The position numbers and the translations under genes were made by a program. Shown piece by piece: positions 61,838 through 64,000 of a stretch of DNA of 64,000 nt (positions within the stretch are counted from its first letter, which is position 1; every line of letters starts with the position of its first letter). Source of the DNA: Actinomyces sp. oral taxon 171 str. F0337 (GTDB taxonomy: Bacteria > Actinomycetota > Actinomycetes > Actinomycetales > Actinomycetaceae). Below the pieces are notes generated by a model. The model saw nothing but the letters and a program-made list of their open reading frames with translations. It searched no databases and had not been told where the DNA came from. Location: the NCBI RefSeq assembly GCF_005696555.1, contig NZ_CP040005.1:2728001-2792000 (forward strand), in the 5' to 3' direction.

Positions 61838-62578
61838 TCAGGGCTGTACCAGGCCAGCGCGAATCCCCCAGAGCACCGTTTGCAGGCGGTCTCGAGACCC
61901 GGTTTTCTGCATGAGTCCCGTCAAGTGGTACTTGATTGTCGTCGGCTCCACATATAGGTGTCTTGCCATCTCACCGTTGGACATTCCCTGAGCCAACAGT
62001 CTGAGCACTTCCAGCTCCCGAGAGGTCAAGGCGACGTCCACGGAAGCGGCTCCGGCGAACGACGCATGCCCGGATGCACCGCCAGCATCCGCAGCTCTGT
62101 CGGTGTACTGATGCTGGGCCCCGGTGTCAGGTCGGGCGAGCACACCTCGGGAGCCTCGCCTGGAGAGCTCACGCAGGATCCTGCGGGTGACACGTTGGTC
62201 CAAGGTTCCCTCCCCTGCTGCGACGGAGCGGACCGCCCCCAGAAGAGTGTCCTCATCGGCACCCTTGAGGAGAAACCCCGCGGCACCGGCCTCGAGGGAG
62301 GCCAGGACGTCGTCGTCGACATCGAAGGTGGTCAGAATAAGCACGTCCACGTCCAGATCGGGGTCGGAGACGATCGCCCGCGTTGCCGCGATGCCGTCGG
62401 TCCCGGGCATGCGGATGTCCATGCATACGACGTCGGGGCGCAGTTCACGAGCCAGCGCTATCGCCTCGGCGCCGTCTGCCGCCTCACCCACGACCTCAAT
62501 GTCCTCTTCGGCTCCGAGGATGACGCTCAAGCCGGCACGGACCACGGCCTGATCGTCAGCGATGACGAGTCGAATCAT
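61838..62578 (-). CDS. NarL/LuxR-type response regulator
   Basis: A 246-residue regulator. The receiver domain (1-125) has the acidic pocket (ADDQ) and phospho-acceptor Asp54 (CMDIRMPGTDG). A Gly/Ala-rich linker of about 40 residues follows, longer than usual, then a LuxR HTH (about 183-240: LTSRELEVLRLLAQGMSNGE and VEPTTIKYHLTGLMQK). It is cotranslated with the kinase through an ATGA overlap. Its stop lies about 100 bases before the rRNA promoter, with no strong terminator between. Confidence 0.93.
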   Translation of the reverse strand: MIRLVIADDQAVVRAGLSVILGAEEDIEVVGEAADGAEAIALARELRPDVVCMDIRMPGTDGIAATRAIVSDPDLDVDVLILTTFDVDDDVLASLEAGAAGFLLKGADEDTLLGAVRSVAAGEGTLDQRVTRRILRELSRRGSRGVLARPDTGAQHQYTDRAADAGGASGHASFAGAASVDVALTSRELEVLRLLAQGMSNGEMARHLYVEPTTIKYHLTGLMQKTGSRDRLQTVLWGIRAGLVQP

Positions 62579-63984
62579 GGGATATCCACTTCCTCCTCGG
62601 TACGGGACCCGTCGACGCTGCCCGGCGGAACGGGGATGACGAGGCGGTTGCGCCAGCCGCCGTCGGGGTCGGGTCCGGTGACCAGTTCAGCGCCCACCAG
62701 GGCAGCGCGCTCTGCCATGCCGGACAGGCCGTAGCCACCGCCCTTGCTACCTGCACCTGCCTGACGTGCCTCCGCATTCGGCGGACGTCGGTTGCTCACC
62801 ACGATCTCCACGCACCCCTGCTGATAGGTGATCCGCACCTGGCAAGGGGCTCCTGGCGCGTGCCGCGCGCAGTTGGCAAGCGACTCCTGAACCATGCGGT
62901 AGGCAGCGGTATCCGCCAGCGGGCTCAGGGGACATGGCCGGCCGTTGACTGCGTATCCGACCCGCTGTTGACGACGACGTGACTCCTCAACGAGGTGAGG
63001 CACTGCCTCCAGCGAGGGCAGGAGCACCGGCTCCCTTGTCATCTGAGAACCCGTCACGGCCGCCGACTCGGTGCTCGACAACGTCGGCTCATTGCGCCGA
63101 CCATCCTCACCCTGATCCTCACGTCCGGAGACATTGCTGTCTTCGCTGCGCAGGAGACCGACGACCTGACGTAGATCGGCCAGAGCGGTTCGGGCACTGT
63201 CCTGCACCGTCTGGAGCATCTGGTCGGAACGCTCCGGATCCTTGTGCCGCAGGGCCACAGCCGCCTGGGCGCTGACGATGACGCCGGAGAGGTGGTGGCC
63301 GGCGATGTCGTGGAGATCGCGGGCCAGGGCATTGCGGCTGGTTCGCAACTCGCGCTCGACCCGCTCGCGCTCCTCGCGCTCGAATAACTGCTTCTCCCGT
63401 TCAAGGAGCTCGGCCTTGTCACGCAGCGCCTGGTGGAGCCGCTCGCGCCCCAGCATGTACTCCGCCACCGCCACCGGTAGGAGATAACGCTGGAGCAGGT
63501 GCACCGAGAGCAAGATGATCATGGCGATCATCCCACGGTGACCGGAGTGCACCTCGCCCATGAGGAAGACCAGGATAAAAGCGATGACGTTGGCGAACAG
63601 CGCGATCTGCCAGCCCGGGACGCGGTAACGCACGAGGTACCAGATGACGACCATGACCGCAACGGATCCGAGCCCCGATCGATCACTGGCGATGAGGATG
63701 ATGAGATCGGCAGAGGCCACGATCCCGAGCACCCAGTACGGGAACCGCGCCGTCATCATGACAGCAGCTATCTGGAGGGTAGCGAGCGCGCTCAGGACGA
63801 CCGCCCTGGAAACGGTTTCTGCCCCCTGCCTGGCGACATACTCTGGTTCTGCTATCACCATGCCGACATAAGGCAGCACACTGAGCAGGCACAGCGCCAC
63901 CGCGGCTCGTGGGAGCCTCGGTGGCGACTGCACCCGGACTGCGGAATCGGGCACGCGGCTGGGCACGCTCCGAGTCAAGCACAT
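62575..63984 (-). CDS. NarL-type sensor histidine kinase; N-terminus near window edge
   Basis: A 469-residue kinase if started at ATG 63984; the frame remains open to the window edge, so the true start may lie outside. Five to six helices (about 28-170) are followed by a coiled-coil (180-215). The HisKA_3 box is ARDLHDIAGHHLSG with phospho-acceptor His225. A HATPase domain has YRMVQESLANCARHA (N box) and GGYGLSGMAERAA (G box). It has no extracytoplasmic sensor domain; sensing is probably through the membrane. Confidence 0.9.
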   Translation of the reverse strand: MCLTRSVPSRVPDSAVRVQSPPRLPRAAVALCLLSVLPYVGMVIAEPEYVARQGAETVSRAVVLSALATLQIAAVMMTARFPYWVLGIVASADLIILIASDRSGLGSVAVMVVIWYLVRYRVPGWQIALFANVIAFILVFLMGEVHSGHRGMIAMIILLSVHLLQRYLLPVAVAEYMLGRERLHQALRDKAELLEREKQLFEREERERVERELRTSRNALARDLHDIAGHHLSGVIVSAQAAVALRHKDPERSDQMLQTVQDSARTALADLRQVVGLLRSEDSNVSGREDQGEDGRRNEPTLSSTESAAVTGSQMTREPVLLPSLEAVPHLVEESRRRQQRVGYAVNGRPCPLSPLADTAAYRMVQESLANCARHAPGAPCQVRITYQQGCVEIVVSNRRPPNAEARQAGAGSKGGGYGLSGMAERAALVGAELVTGPDPDGGWRNRLVIPVPPGSVDGSRTEEEVDIP

Positions 63985-64000
63985 GCGCAGCCACGAGGTG

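Overview
The window is high-GC DNA with dense, often 4-base-overlapping genes. It carries actinobacterial hallmarks: an Rpf/G5 cell-wall enzyme next to rsmA-ispE, an actinobacterial protein O-mannosyltransferase next to rsmI, a MoxR/DUF58/FHA locus facing a Ser/Thr kinase operon, and a 16S-23S-5S operon with no tRNA visible in its spacer. A chromosomal segment of an Actinomyces-like species (Actinomycetaceae) is the best guess. The genus is inferred from gene order and protein style, not from a database search.

Layout. 1-816: 3'-truncated meso-diaminopimelate dehydrogenase. 1008-6857: two paralogous secreted beta-propeller-like proteins with a lipoprotein between them. 7503-15746: a surface-glycan cluster with two GT-B glycosyltransferases, a fucosyltransferase-like protein, a CDP-alcohol phosphotransferase, a flippase, a polyprenyl-phosphate sugar-1-phosphate transferase and a TagD-like cytidylyltransferase. 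15743-30207: a co-directional, mostly overlapping run of a 2098-residue single-pass Ig/FN3 protein, a MoxR ATPase, a DUF58 protein, a transglutaminase-fold membrane protein that lacks two catalytic residues, and an RDD-FHA protein. 30297-31915: a winged-helix (AlkZ-type) gene bounded by a perfect 124-bp direct repeat. 31921-36412 (minus): RDD-FHA, FHA and Ser/Thr kinase operon. 36480-37025: uncharacterised protein.

37180-46577 (minus) holds metG, tatD, two G5-domain murein-enzyme genes, rsmA, ispE and an ABC-F ATPase, matching the mycobacterial metG-tatD-rpfB-ksgA-ispE neighbourhood. 46838-49623 holds a two-TM proline/glutamine-rich protein, a nicotinamidase and rsmI. 49678-55652 holds the O-mannosyltransferase, an NAD(P)-binding protein with a DMT exporter facing a LysR regulator, and a small membrane protein facing a TetR regulator. 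55766-61251 is the rRNA operon on the minus strand with its promoters and processing signals. 61838-63984 is a NarL-type two-component system whose kinase N-terminus lies at the window edge.

The common theme is the cell envelope: glycan synthesis and export, secreted multidomain proteins, phospho-signalling through FHA modules, peptidoglycan-cleaving enzymes and protein mannosylation. Many genes that start a transcription unit lack a Shine-Dalgarno sequence and instead have a TANNNT box exactly six bases before the start codon, which suggests leaderless transcription.
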